Positions 1 to 7,231 of a DNA stretch of 12,627 nucleotides are shown in pieces. Positions within the stretch are counted from its first letter, which is position 1, and the number at the start of each line of letters is the position of its first letter. The notes below the pieces were generated by a model. It had not been told where the DNA came from and made no database searches. It saw nothing but the letters and a program-made list of their open reading frames with translations. Source of the stretch: Prevotella sp. CAG:1092 (GTDB lineage: Bacteria > Bacteroidota > Bacteroidia > Bacteroidales > Bacteroidaceae); assembly GCA_000436915.1 (NCBI GenBank), contig HF994056.1, positions 25,820 through 38,446 of the forward strand, read 5' to 3'. The translations under genes and the position numbers were made by a program.

Positions 1-15
1 TCATACTCAGTATGA
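1..15. other. short inverted repeat at window edge
   Basis: A perfect 6-bp inverted repeat (TCATAC, loop TCA, GTATGA) lies 40 bases past the stop of the minus-strand lipoprotein gene. It may be the near part of that gene's terminator, but the window ends here, so any longer stem or T-run cannot be seen. Confidence 0.3.
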
Positions 16-54
16 CGCACTTAAACTCTCATTTTTCAACTCGAGCGGTTGCAA

Positions 55-228
55 TTACTGAACTGAATCAGAAGCAGCTACAGTTGAATCAGCAGCTACA
101 GTTGAATCAGCAACTACAGCTGTATCCTGAGCAGTTGTGTCGTTCTCAACAGGAGCCTCAGCCTTGTTACCACATGATGCGAATGAAATTGCAGCCATAG
201 CTACGAACATAAAAACTAATTTCTTCAT
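55..228 (-). CDS. small repeat-containing lipoprotein (57 aa)
   Basis: This encodes a 57-residue protein that starts MKKLVFMFVAMAAISFASC. It has a basic start, a hydrophobic stretch and a lipobox FASC with Cys19, so it should be cleaved by signal peptidase II and lipid-anchored in the envelope. The mature part is only 39 residues, acidic and low in complexity, rich in Ala, Asp, Ser, Thr and Val, and contains ADSTVA repeats. At DNA level an 18-bp unit occurs twice identically (74-91 and 92-109), with a diverged third copy at 110-127. The ATG at 228 is preferred over the in-frame ATG at 210 because it keeps the Lys-Lys of the signal peptide. A TAnnTTTG element lies upstream at 280-287. Such tiny lipoproteins are common in Bacteroidales, and I know no function for them. 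The gene is convincing from signal peptide plus promoter; the role is unknown. Confidence 0.85.
   Translation of the reverse strand: MKKLVFMFVAMAAISFASCGNKAEAPVENDTTAQDTAVVADSTVAADSTVAASDSVQ
74..127. repeat. 18-bp tandem repeat inside lipoprotein gene
   Basis: Two identical 18-bp units (GCAGCTACAGTTGAATCA on the plus strand) are followed by a diverged third unit. The unit is a multiple of three, so copy-number change would lengthen or shorten the lipoprotein tail without a frameshift. Confidence 0.85.
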
Positions 229-279
229 TTTCTTTGCTTTTTAAATCTGTAAAACAATCATTTGTTTATTAAAACGATG

Positions 280-287
280 CAAAGGTA
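280..287 (-). promoter_or_regulatory. -7 element for the 57-aa lipoprotein gene
   Basis: The minus strand reads TACCTTTG, a full match to the Bacteroidetes -7 consensus TAnnTTTG, 51 bases upstream of the ATG at 228. No TTTG is present at the usual 19-21 base spacing further upstream, so only the -7 half is supported. Confidence 0.6.
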
Positions 288-430
288 ATGCTTTTTTTGA
301 TAAGTCGTACACTTTTTATCGTTTTTTTTATGTTGTTTTTGTAACTTTTTTATAACTTATTGATATACAGTGTTTTATCAACATTAAATAAATGTTAAAG
401 TATTTTAGGTTTGTCTTTGTGGGCGAAAAC

Positions 431-449
431 AAGAGTTATTACGACTCTT
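431..449 (-). terminator. weak hairpin after the Crp/Fnr-type gene
   Basis: A 6-bp stem (AAGAGT / ACTCTT, 7-base loop) begins 5 bases past the stop of the regulator gene. On the minus strand it is followed by GTTTTCG, only a short T-run, so it is at best a weak terminator. Confidence 0.35.
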
Positions 450-454
450 TATAA

Positions 455-1054
455 TTACTCTTCATTTAGCATTTGAGCCCTTACTCTCGACAAAGTTTCA
501 GGGGTCATTTGCAGATAACTTGCTATATGGAGCAACGGAGCGCGCATAATAATCTGTGGTTGCAGATGGCATAGCTTCTTATACCTATCGTAGGCTGACT
601 CGAATCTAACAAGGTCTGCATGTATTTGTGATTGGATGAGGCTTTCTTCCAATATCTTTCTATATAGAATCTGTATGTTTACATTATGGAGAGCCACCTC
701 TTCGAGATTTTTCTTTGGTAGAGCAAACACGATAGTGTTTTCGAGTGCCTCTATCTGCAGGTGCGTAGGCTCTTCCTTGAACAGACTTTCTATACACATG
801 ACCATGCCTCCTTCTACTCCTATATGTTCTGTGAGTTGTTTGTCCTTCTTGAAGTAGAATTGTCTGAGCATTCCTTTGTGAATATATAAGAATTCACGAC
901 ATATATCGCCCTCGGCAAGGATGATTTCACCCTTGTGGTATGTTTTGCGAACAAGAATACTTTCGAGTATATCCAGCTCGTCATGAGTCATGGTGCTGTA
1001 TTTTCGCGCCAATTCTCGTGCTATATCTCTTGTGCTTTCTATAAGCTCTTTCAT
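455..1054 (-). CDS. Crp/Fnr-family transcriptional regulator
   Basis: This 199-residue protein has the Crp/Fnr layout. An N-terminal cyclic-nucleotide-binding-type beta-roll spans about residues 25-115 (HKGEIILAEGD at 40-50, then the EPTHLQIEALE stretch at 95-105). A long connecting helix follows, then a C-terminal helix-turn-helix around 172-192 (APLLHIASYLQMTPETLSRV). The PRxA-type phosphate-binding signature of true CRP is not visible, and there is no N-terminal cysteine cluster as in FNR, so the effector is unknown and cAMP or an iron-sulfur cluster is unlikely. The start at 1054 is supported by a strong AAGGAGG seven bases upstream, which is unusual in this group. Both neighbours are on the same strand but separated by over 200 bases, so it looks monocistronic. 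Family assignment is sure; the target genes cannot be named from sequence. Confidence 0.9.
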   Translation of the reverse strand: MKELIESTRDIARELARKYSTMTHDELDILESILVRKTYHKGEIILAEGDICREFLYIHKGMLRQFYFKKDKQLTEHIGVEGGMVMCIESLFKEEPTHLQIEALENTIVFALPKKNLEEVALHNVNIQILYRKILEESLIQSQIHADLVRFESAYDRYKKLCHLQPQIIMRAPLLHIASYLQMTPETLSRVRAQMLNEE

Positions 1055-1061
1055 TTTGTTG

Positions 1062-1068
1062 CCTCCTT
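1062..1068 (-). promoter_or_regulatory. strong Shine-Dalgarno for the Crp/Fnr-type gene
   Basis: The minus strand reads AAGGAGG, seven bases before the ATG at 1054. Other starts in this window lack such a site or have only a poor one, in keeping with the weak use of Shine-Dalgarno pairing in Bacteroidetes. Confidence 0.7.
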
Positions 1069-1109
1069 ATTTTTTGTTTAGATTGTTATATATTGTATTT
1101 ATGTTGTTA

Positions 1110-1154
1110 GTCATAATAGTAATGTTATTAATATGTGTCATAATAGTTGTGTTA
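1110..1154. repeat. direct repeat upstream of the Crp/Fnr-type gene
   Basis: GTCATAATAGT occurs at 1110-1120 and 1137-1147. Extended to 18 bases, the copies match at 16 positions (ending AATGTTA and TGTGTTA). They are 27 bases apart, 56-100 bases upstream of the regulator start. No TAnnTTTG element is visible near them. They could be regulator binding sites. Confidence 0.5.
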
Positions 1155-1188
1155 GCCTCTTAGTTTTCGTTTGTTTGTTTCTTTTATT

Positions 1189-1226
1189 ACGAGCGACTGC
1201 AACTTTCTACGAGTTCAGCCGCTCGT
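1189..1226 (-). terminator. lepA: stem-loop downstream of lepA
   Basis: The stem ACGAGCG / CGCTCGT (7 bp) continues inward as CTG/CAG and AACT/AGTT with one mismatch and one bulge, closing a 7-base loop. It lies 45 bases past the lepA stop. The minus-strand sequence after it is A-rich, not T-rich, so it is not a standard intrinsic terminator; it could protect the mRNA 3' end. Confidence 0.4.
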
Positions 1227-1270
1227 TGTAGTATCATTAAGCTTGTATATGTTAGCTTGTTTTGATAATC

Positions 1271-3052
1271 TTAGTCAAGTTTCAGAACTGCGAGGAATGC
1301 CTTCTGTGGCACCTCTACGTTTCCAATCTGCTTCATACGCTTCTTACCCTTCTTCTGTTTTTCGAGCAATTTGCGCTTACGGCTTACGTCACCACCATAA
1401 CATTTTGCAGTTACGTCTTTACGTACGCACTTGATAGTTTCGCGAGCTACAATCTTTGCACCGATAGCTGCCTGGATGGCAATGTCGAACTGCTGGCGTG
1501 GGATGAGATCCTTTAGTTTTTCGCACATTCTGCGTCCCAAAGATACTGCATTGTCTTGGTGTGTTAGGGTAGAGAGTGCGTCTACTGGTTCACCGTTGAG
1601 CAAGATGTCGAGCTTAGCCAGCTTAGATGGACGGAACGAATCGATGTGATAGTCGAACGAAGCATATCCCTTAGATATTGATTTCAGCTTATCGTAGAAG
1701 TCTATTACAATTTCGCCAAGTGGCAACATGAAGTGTATTTCTACTCGATTACCGCTGATATATTCCTGCTTTAGCAATTCGCCACGTTTGTCTAGACAAA
1801 GCTTCATTATCGGACCGATGTATGAAGTGTCGGTGATGATGGTGGCGTGAATATATGGCTCTTCGATATGTTCTATCATGGTAGCGTCTGGCAATCCTGA
1901 AGGATTGTGCACCTCTTTTGCTTCTCCATGCTTGTCGTATACCATATAAGATACGTTAGGCACGGTGGTGATGACGTCCATATTGAACTCGCGATCCAAT
2001 CTCTCTTGCACAATCTCCATGTGGAGCAATCCAAGGAATCCACAACGGAAACCGAAGCCGAGGGCTACAGATGACTCAGGCATGAATGTGAGCGAGGCAT
2101 CATTGAGCTGAAGCTTTTCGAGAGATGTACGGAGGTTTTCGTAGTCATTAGGGTCTATAGGGTATACACCAGCAAACACCATTGGCTTAACCTCTTGGAA
2201 TCCTGCGATAGCTTTAGCGCAAGGGTTAGCAACATGGGTTATGGTGTCGCCCACCTTAACTTCCTTAGCGTCTTTGATACCGCTGATGATATATCCTACT
2301 TCGCCTGTAGATATTGTTTTGCGAGGTATCATATCCATCTTCAGTACACCAACTTCGTCGGCATCGTATTCCATTCCTGTATTGAAGAACTTCACCTTGT
2401 CGCTCTTAGATATAGTACCGTTTTCTATCTTGAAGTAAGCGATGATACCGCGGAAGGAGTTGAACACAGAGTCGAAAATCAAAGCCTGTAGTGGAGCCTT
2501 AGGGTCGCCAATAGGGTGAGGAATGCGAGTTACTACAGCCTGTAGTATATCTTCAACGCCTTCGCCTGTCTTGCCCGATGCTCTGAGGATATCCTCGTGC
2601 TTGCATCCGATTAGTTCAACAATCTCATCTTCCACTTCGTCAGGCATAGCACTTGGCATATCAATCTTGTTTATCACAGGAATGATTTCTAAATCGTGGT
2701 CTATAGCCATATATAGGTTTGAGATGGTTTGAGCCTGTACACCCTGTGTGGCATCGACAACGAGCAATGCACCTTCGCATGCTGCAATACTTCTTGACAC
2801 CTCGTATGAAAAGTCAACGTGTCCTGGAGTATCTATAAGGTTTAGGATATAATTCTCGCCTTCATATTGATATTCCATCTGAATGGCATGGCTCTTGATA
2901 GTGATACCACGTTCACGTTCAAGGTCCATGTTGTCGAGCATCTGTCCTTCTGTTATCTTTATTGTCTTAGTATGTTCCAATAGACGGTCAGCAAGTGTCG
3001 ACTTGCCGTGGTCTATGTGAGCAATGATGCAAAAGTTTCTAATGTTCTTCAT
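1271..3052 (-). CDS. lepA: translation elongation factor 4 (LepA)
   Basis: LepA/EF-4 is a ribosome-bound GTPase that affects elongation and initiation, classically described as a back-translocase. The 593-residue product is of normal family length. GTPase motifs are intact: AHIDHGKST (11-19), RERGITIKS (46-54), DTPGH (74-78) and NKID (128-131). The LepA-specific C-terminal domain ends with the basic YGGDVSRKRKLLEKQKKGKK stretch and AFLAVLKLD. The start is set at the ATG at 3052, giving the usual LepA beginning MKNIRNFCIIAHIDHGKST. An upstream in-frame TTG at 3076 overlaps the -7 promoter element, so it would lie outside the transcript. The gene is divergent from the lipoprotein gene at 3136 and appears to be transcribed alone. 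Assignment is certain. Confidence 0.97.
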   Translation of the reverse strand: MKNIRNFCIIAHIDHGKSTLADRLLEHTKTIKITEGQMLDNMDLERERGITIKSHAIQMEYQYEGENYILNLIDTPGHVDFSYEVSRSIAACEGALLVVDATQGVQAQTISNLYMAIDHDLEIIPVINKIDMPSAMPDEVEDEIVELIGCKHEDILRASGKTGEGVEDILQAVVTRIPHPIGDPKAPLQALIFDSVFNSFRGIIAYFKIENGTISKSDKVKFFNTGMEYDADEVGVLKMDMIPRKTISTGEVGYIISGIKDAKEVKVGDTITHVANPCAKAIAGFQEVKPMVFAGVYPIDPNDYENLRTSLEKLQLNDASLTFMPESSVALGFGFRCGFLGLLHMEIVQERLDREFNMDVITTVPNVSYMVYDKHGEAKEVHNPSGLPDATMIEHIEEPYIHATIITDTSYIGPIMKLCLDKRGELLKQEYISGNRVEIHFMLPLGEIVIDFYDKLKSISKGYASFDYHIDSFRPSKLAKLDILLNGEPVDALSTLTHQDNAVSLGRRMCEKLKDLIPRQQFDIAIQAAIGAKIVARETIKCVRKDVTAKCYGGDVSRKRKLLEKQKKGKKRMKQIGNVEVPQKAFLAVLKLD

Positions 3053-3073
3053 TGATATAAAATCTTTAAGTTG

Positions 3074-3081
3074 CAAAGATA
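3074..3081 (-). promoter_or_regulatory. lepA: -7 element for lepA
   Basis: The minus strand reads TATCTTTG (TAnnTTTG), 21 bases upstream of the lepA ATG. A start site just downstream leaves a leader of only about 15 bases. No TTTG is seen at -33 spacing. The element faces away from an identical one at 3105-3112. Confidence 0.65.
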
Positions 3082-3104
3082 ATAATTTTTTCGGATATTA
3101 TTAG

Positions 3105-3112
3105 TATCTTTG
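3105..3112 (+). promoter_or_regulatory. -7 element for the divergent lipoprotein gene
   Basis: TATCTTTG matches the Bacteroidetes -7 consensus and ends 23 bases before the ATG at 3136. It is separated from the lepA -7 element by only 23 bases, so the two promoters must overlap. Confidence 0.65.
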
Positions 3113-3135
3113 CAAAAAATAATTGTTAAGTGATT

Positions 3136-3525
3136 ATGAATAGGATTTTTTGCGCAGCTATTGCTGCCACTTTGTTATTGACCTCTTGTCATGATAGTCT
3201 TGAAGATAGAGCAGAAAAAGAGGCAAAGAAATATACTGAGCGCTATTGTCCTACACCAGTGCGTGACAATCAGCGTACAGATAGTTTAACTTTCGATCGC
3301 AAGACCCACACCTATAATTATTATTATACGCTGGTTGGTCCTGCTGATAATCCTGATGCCATAAATCAAAATAAGGCTAAGCTGACGAAAATGTTGGTAC
3401 AGGGTGTAAAAAATGATACGAGAATGCAGACCTACAAGGAGGCTGGTTTTAAGTTTCATTTCATTTACCGTTCAGAATCTACAGGTAAGGTACTGTTAGA
3501 TTTTACAGTGAAAGACTTTGAGTAA
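3136..3525 (+). CDS. lipoprotein of unknown function (129 aa)
   Basis: This is a small exported lipoprotein. The ATG at 3136 gives MNRIFCAAIAATLLLTSC, a basic, then hydrophobic signal with lipobox LTSC and Cys18 as the likely lipidation site. A GTG six bases earlier is in frame, but the ATG makes a normal signal peptide. The mature 112 residues begin with a charged, probably helical stretch (about 20-40), then CPTPV, then a Tyr-rich segment (HTYNYYYTLVG), and end in alternating polar and hydrophobic strands (FKFHFIYRSE, KVLLDFTVKDFE), which suggests a small alpha+beta domain. I do not recognise a named family. It has its own promoter (3105-3112) and a strong terminator (3573-3623), so it is monocistronic. 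It is divergent from lepA, but a functional link is not implied. Confidence 0.9.
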   Translation: MNRIFCAAIAATLLLTSCHDSLEDRAEKEAKKYTERYCPTPVRDNQRTDSLTFDRKTHTYNYYYTLVGPADNPDAINQNKAKLTKMLVQGVKNDTRMQTYKEAGFKFHFIYRSESTGKVLLDFTVKDFE

Positions 3526-3572
3526 TCAAGATACGCTTAAGAATTTTGCGTAATCTATATAGAATAGAAAAG

Positions 3573-3623
3573 CAGGCAAGCAGATAATGTGAAAAACATT
3601 CTGCTTGCCTGTTTGTTTTTTTT
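3573..3623 (+). terminator. strong intrinsic terminator, probably bidirectional
   Basis: An 11-bp perfect stem CAGGCAAGCAG / CTGCTTGCCTG continues inward as AATGT/ACATT with a small bulge and a GAAAA loop. The plus strand follows it with TTTG and a run of nine T. It ends the lipoprotein transcript. On the minus strand it is followed by CTTTTCTATTC, so it may also end the acyl-CoA synthetase operon converging from the right. Confidence 0.9.
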
Positions 3624-3660
3624 ATATGTCTATACCTTTTATTATAATAGGTATTCTTGT

Positions 3661-5319
3661 CTATTTATAGAGATATCTCTTGATAGACTTCTTTGGGGTC
3701 TTTTCAAACTCATCTTCATGAATCTCTATCTCTGTAATCTTAGAGTATGCAGGAAGTTCTGCATTGATAGTGGTGCGATTCTCTTCCATCAACTTCTGCA
3801 AATCGTCTGTTGACAATCCCATGGTCTTAGCCTCTTCGAAGTCAGGATGTACGAGTGCAGCCAACTTATCGCCACGCTGTACTACCACGCTCTCCATTAC
3901 CATAGGCAAAGAGTTGAGCTGGTCTTCTATCTCCTCAGGGTAGATATTCTGACCATTGCTGCTCAGAAGCATATTCTTGGAACGTCCCTTTATGAAGATG
4001 TTACCTTCGGCATCCATAGTTCCAAGGTCGCCTGTGTGGTACCAGCCTTCCTTGTCAAGTGTGTTCTGTGTGGCTTCCTCGTTCTTATAGTAGCCGAGCA
4101 TCACGTTGAGACCACGTGCAAGAATTTCGCCTGGCACATTCTCAGGATCGTGGCTATCTATTTTTACCTCCATGTGAACAACGGGTCTACCGCAACTTCC
4201 TGGCACGAATGTCTTGTAGTCGGCATAGCTGATGATAGGAGCACACTCTGTGGCACCATAGCCTACGGTATATTGGAAACCAATGCGATGTAGGAATAAT
4301 TCTACTTCTTTGTTGAAGGCAGCACCGCCAATGATAACCTCGTAGAACTGACCTCCGAAGGCTGCCCTCACTTGTTCGCATATCTTCTCGTTTACCTTCT
4401 TGTTTATCACAGGCATGTTCAACAAGAGTCTCATGCGGTTGTTCTGTATCTTTGGGAATACCTTCTTCTTGATGATTTTCTCAATCACCAATGGTACGGC
4501 AATGATAACCTTAGGCTTCACCTCGCTAAATGCCTGAGCAATGATAGCAGGCGAAGGGATGCGAGAGAGATAGAAGATGTGAAGACCTGTTAGGAATTCG
4601 AATAGGAATTCGAAAGCCATGCCATACATGTGGGCCATAGGTAGGATGCTAATCACGTTGTCACCTATACTAAGTTTATCTGCAAGCACGTTATTAGCGA
4701 AATCGTAGTTGCTCCATAAAGCACGATATGGTATCATCACACCCTTAGAGAAACCTGTGGTTCCGCTGGTGTAGTTGATCATAGCCATTGTGTTGGCACT
4801 ATCCTCTGCCTTATAGCTTACATGTTCTTTGCGGAAATATTTAGGGAACTTCTTACCAAACATTTCGTTCAAGTGTTCGCGAGCGTAAGTGAGTTTGTCT
4901 GTACGCGACAACACGAGCGAATAGTCTGGTATATATATGATTCCTTCCAGTCCCGGCATCTTTGTCGGGTCTATCTGTGTGGCAACAACATCACCTACGA
5001 ATAGCAACTTAGCATCCGAGTGGTTAACGATGTTATGCATCTGGTCGGCTGTGAACTCATGCAATATAGGCACAGCCACAGCTCCATAAGCCAAGGTTGC
5101 AAGAAAGGCTACAGCCCAGTTAGCACTATTACGTCCTGCCAAGGCAATTTGGTCGCCAGGCTTAACGCCAGAGTTCTCAAACAATATATGCAATTTCTCA
5201 ATCTTGCGAGCCACATCATGATATTGCAGAGTGGCACCCTTGAAGTCTGTTAAAGCGTCTCGATCCCAATTCTTAACCAAAGAGGCTTCAATGAGTTTTA
5301 CGAAAGAAGGTATCTCCAT
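3661..5319 (-). CDS. long-chain acyl-CoA synthetase-like AMP-forming ligase, copy 2
   Basis: An AMP-binding (ANL) enzyme of the long-chain fatty acid-CoA ligase type (COG1022-like), expected to activate a carboxylate with ATP to an acyl-adenylate and then to acyl-CoA in the cytoplasm. The 552 residues carry the core motifs: phosphate loop YTSGTTGFSKGV (183-194), GYGATECAP (353-361), YHTGD (427-431), hinge region GRSKNMLLSSNGQNIYPEE (445-463), and C-terminal KTPKKSIKRYLYK with the likely catalytic Lys547. The phosphate loop has Phe-Ser where most relatives have x-Pro before the Lys. It is second in a tandem pair, 45 bases after its paralogue (5365-7032), with no promoter in the gap, so it is probably co-transcribed. 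The two proteins are about two-thirds identical by eye, with a single one-residue indel near 172. The actual acyl substrate cannot be read from sequence. Confidence 0.92.
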   Translation of the reverse strand: MEIPSFVKLIEASLVKNWDRDALTDFKGATLQYHDVARKIEKLHILFENSGVKPGDQIALAGRNSANWAVAFLATLAYGAVAVPILHEFTADQMHNIVNHSDAKLLFVGDVVATQIDPTKMPGLEGIIYIPDYSLVLSRTDKLTYAREHLNEMFGKKFPKYFRKEHVSYKAEDSANTMAMINYTSGTTGFSKGVMIPYRALWSNYDFANNVLADKLSIGDNVISILPMAHMYGMAFEFLFEFLTGLHIFYLSRIPSPAIIAQAFSEVKPKVIIAVPLVIEKIIKKKVFPKIQNNRMRLLLNMPVINKKVNEKICEQVRAAFGGQFYEVIIGGAAFNKEVELFLHRIGFQYTVGYGATECAPIISYADYKTFVPGSCGRPVVHMEVKIDSHDPENVPGEILARGLNVMLGYYKNEEATQNTLDKEGWYHTGDLGTMDAEGNIFIKGRSKNMLLSSNGQNIYPEEIEDQLNSLPMVMESVVVQRGDKLAALVHPDFEEAKTMGLSTDDLQKLMEENRTTINAELPAYSKITEIEIHEDEFEKTPKKSIKRYLYK

Positions 5320-5364
5320 ACTCCTTATAATTATTGTTTTTTCTATTCTTATTTATAGATTATA

Positions 5365-7032
5365 CTATTCTGCATTCTGATACAGATAGCGCTTAATAGA
5401 TTTCTTAGCTGTCTTTTCAAATTCGTAGTCTTGGATACGTATCTCCGACAATTTACTGAAGTGTGGAAGCATAGCATTCAAGTCTTGTCTGTTTTGCTCC
5501 ATGATGTTCTGCAAATCTTCTTTGTCGAATCCCATGGCGTCAACCTCATCTTGGTCTGGATGAACCAAAGCCACAAGTTTGTCGCCACGCTGTACTATCA
5601 GACTCTCTGATACCATCGACATCGAATTGAGCTTATCTTCAATCTCTTCAGGATATACGTTTTGTCCATTGCTACCAAGCAACATGTTCTTGATACGACC
5701 ACGAATAAAGAAATGTCCATCTTCGCTCATAGTCGCAAGGTCGCCAGTATGGAACCATCCATCTTTATCGATAACAGCGTCTGTAGCTGCTTGGTTTTTG
5801 TAGTAGCCGTGCATGACATTTATTCCGCGGCATACTATTTCGCCTGGTATATTCTGTGGGTCGTCGCTTAGTACTTTCACCTCCATATGCTTTACGGCTG
5901 TACCACACGAACCTGCCACAAAGTCTTTGTAGTCGCTGAATGTTATCATAGGAGCTGTTTCTGTGGTACCATAGCCCATAGTGATAGGGAATCCTATTTC
6001 GAGAAGAAAATCCTCAACCTCTTTGTTAAGTCCTGCTCCACCTACCATTACTTCGTAGGCATTGCCACCCATAACATCCATCACGTGCTGACAAATCTTC
6101 TCCTTTACCTTTTTGCCAATACCTGGCATCTTCATCAATAGCTTAACCTTTGGAGTCTGTGCAGTAGGGAAGATTGACTTGCGAATAATCTTCTCGATAA
6201 TCATAGGTACAGAGATTACGATGGCTGGTTTTACTTCTGCAAAAGCCTCTGCTACTACTGTAGGACTTGGAAGTCTGGTCAAGAAGAATATATGATTGCC
6301 ATAGCAGAATTCGAATATAAATTCTACCAACAATCCATACATGTGTGCCATTGGTAGGATGCCCAATACATTGCTTCCAGGCTTAATGTGTTTGCCGATG
6401 ACATCCATCATCAAGTCAAGATTTCCCCACAGAGCACGATAAGGAAGCATCACTCCCTTAGAGAAACCTGTGGTTCCGCTAGTATAGTTAATCATAGCCA
6501 ACTCCTCAGGGCTGTCAACATGATATTTTACATGTTCCTTACGGAAATATTTAGGGTATTTATGACCAAACATCTCGTTAAGGTGCTCGCGAGCATAGGT
6601 CAAAGCCTCTGTGCGCGACTCCATAACAGAGAAGTCGGGCAAGTAAACTATGCCTTCTATATTGGGCATCTCTTTAGAGTCGATGCTTGTGGCAACAACA
6701 TCGCCAACAAACAACAACTTCGACTCTGAATGGTTTACTATATTATATACTTGGTCAGTTGTAAACTCGTGCTGTATAGGAACTACAACGGCGCCATATG
6801 TAAGGGTAGCAAGAAATGCTACAGCCCAATGCGAACTATTTCTGCCGCATAGTGCTATCTTGTCACCTTTTTGTATTCCTGAATTCTCAAAAAGGATGTG
6901 AAGCTTTTCTATCTTTCTTGCAACATCATGAAACTGTAGTGTTGCACCTTTGTAGTCTGTCAAGGCATCACGATCCCAGTTGCTTAGAATGCTTTTTTCT
7001 ATGTACGAGTTAAAACTTGGTACTTTATTCAT
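5365..7032 (-). CDS. long-chain acyl-CoA synthetase-like AMP-forming ligase, copy 1
   Basis: Paralogue of the gene at 3661-5319 and first gene of the presumed operon. The 555 residues show the same motifs: YTSGTTGFSKGV (183-194), GYGTTETAP (353-361), FHTGD (427-431), GRIKNMLLGSNGQNVYPEE (445-463) and a C-terminal KTAKKSIKRYLYQ with likely catalytic Lys547. The Pro of the partner's KTPKK is Ala here. It has three extra residues at the C-terminus. It should form acyl-CoA from free fatty acids or related acids, feeding phospholipid synthesis or fatty acid salvage. The start at 7032 gives an N-terminus that aligns with the partner, and a good TTTG-N20-TAACTTTG promoter lies just upstream, surrounded by inverted TGCACA/TGTGCA sites. 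The pair probably arose by local duplication and has since diverged in substrate-pocket regions. Confidence 0.92.
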   Translation of the reverse strand: MNKVPSFNSYIEKSILSNWDRDALTDYKGATLQFHDVARKIEKLHILFENSGIQKGDKIALCGRNSSHWAVAFLATLTYGAVVVPIQHEFTTDQVYNIVNHSESKLLFVGDVVATSIDSKEMPNIEGIVYLPDFSVMESRTEALTYAREHLNEMFGHKYPKYFRKEHVKYHVDSPEELAMINYTSGTTGFSKGVMLPYRALWGNLDLMMDVIGKHIKPGSNVLGILPMAHMYGLLVEFIFEFCYGNHIFFLTRLPSPTVVAEAFAEVKPAIVISVPMIIEKIIRKSIFPTAQTPKVKLLMKMPGIGKKVKEKICQHVMDVMGGNAYEVMVGGAGLNKEVEDFLLEIGFPITMGYGTTETAPMITFSDYKDFVAGSCGTAVKHMEVKVLSDDPQNIPGEIVCRGINVMHGYYKNQAATDAVIDKDGWFHTGDLATMSEDGHFFIRGRIKNMLLGSNGQNVYPEEIEDKLNSMSMVSESLIVQRGDKLVALVHPDQDEVDAMGFDKEDLQNIMEQNRQDLNAMLPHFSKLSEIRIQDYEFEKTAKKSIKRYLYQNAE

Positions 7033-7165
7033 TGCACAATTTTAAAATTCTTGTGCAAAGTTACAATCTTTCATGCACATTCCCAAATGTTATGTGCAAA
7101 TATTTTCAATACCGATAAACTTTTTTCAGTTTTCTTAATTGTTGCACACATAAGCCTAATGTGCA
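7033..7165. promoter_or_regulatory. three inverted TGCACA/TGTGCA sites upstream of the acyl-CoA synthetase operon
   Basis: Six hexamers form three inverted pairs. TGCACA at 7033-7038 pairs with TGTGCA at 7052-7057 (13 between); 7074-7079 pairs with 7093-7098 (13 between); 7143-7148 pairs with 7160-7165 (11 between). Site 1 overlaps the -7 element, start site and start codon. Site 2 is centred on the -33 element. The centres of sites 1 and 2 are 41 bases apart, near four helical turns. This is the layout of a repressor operator set, though no regulator is identified. Confidence 0.65.
7056..7087 (-). promoter_or_regulatory. promoter of the acyl-CoA synthetase operon
   Basis: On the minus strand a -33 TTTG (7084-7087) is followed after 20 bases by the -7 element TAACTTTG (7056-7063). 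This is a full match to the Bacteroidetes consensus with correct spacing, and it lies 23 bases upstream of the ATG at 7032. Confidence 0.8.
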
Positions 7166-7231
7166 TTGGTCGATTGGGGACATAAAGTGTCCATTAAGTC
7201 TATAATGAAAGTGCTGAAGGAGTGAGATGTA

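Noticed and set aside
12..200. 62-residue plus-strand frame rich in Gln and Leu
   Set aside because: It is the opposite strand of the 18-bp repeats in the lipoprotein gene; the minus frame has a signal peptide, lipobox and promoter.
360..396. TTGAT/ATCAA and AACATT/AATGTT inverted repeats downstream of the regulator gene
   Set aside because: They lie in very AT-rich sequence between the end of one gene and the promoter of the next, with spacings unlike Fnr sites and no linked promoter.
3053..3076. Eight extra residues at the lepA N-terminus from a TTG start
   Set aside because: The TTG overlaps the -7 promoter element and LepA proteins start at MKNIRNF; the ATG at 3052 is used.
3847..4293. 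148-residue plus-strand open frame
   Set aside because: It lies wholly antisense to the acyl-CoA synthetase gene, whose motifs are intact, has no promoter or signal of its own, and reads like a composition artefact.
5320..5327. AAGGAG close to the start of the second acyl-CoA synthetase
   Set aside because: Only one base separates it from the ATG, too near for normal Shine-Dalgarno function.
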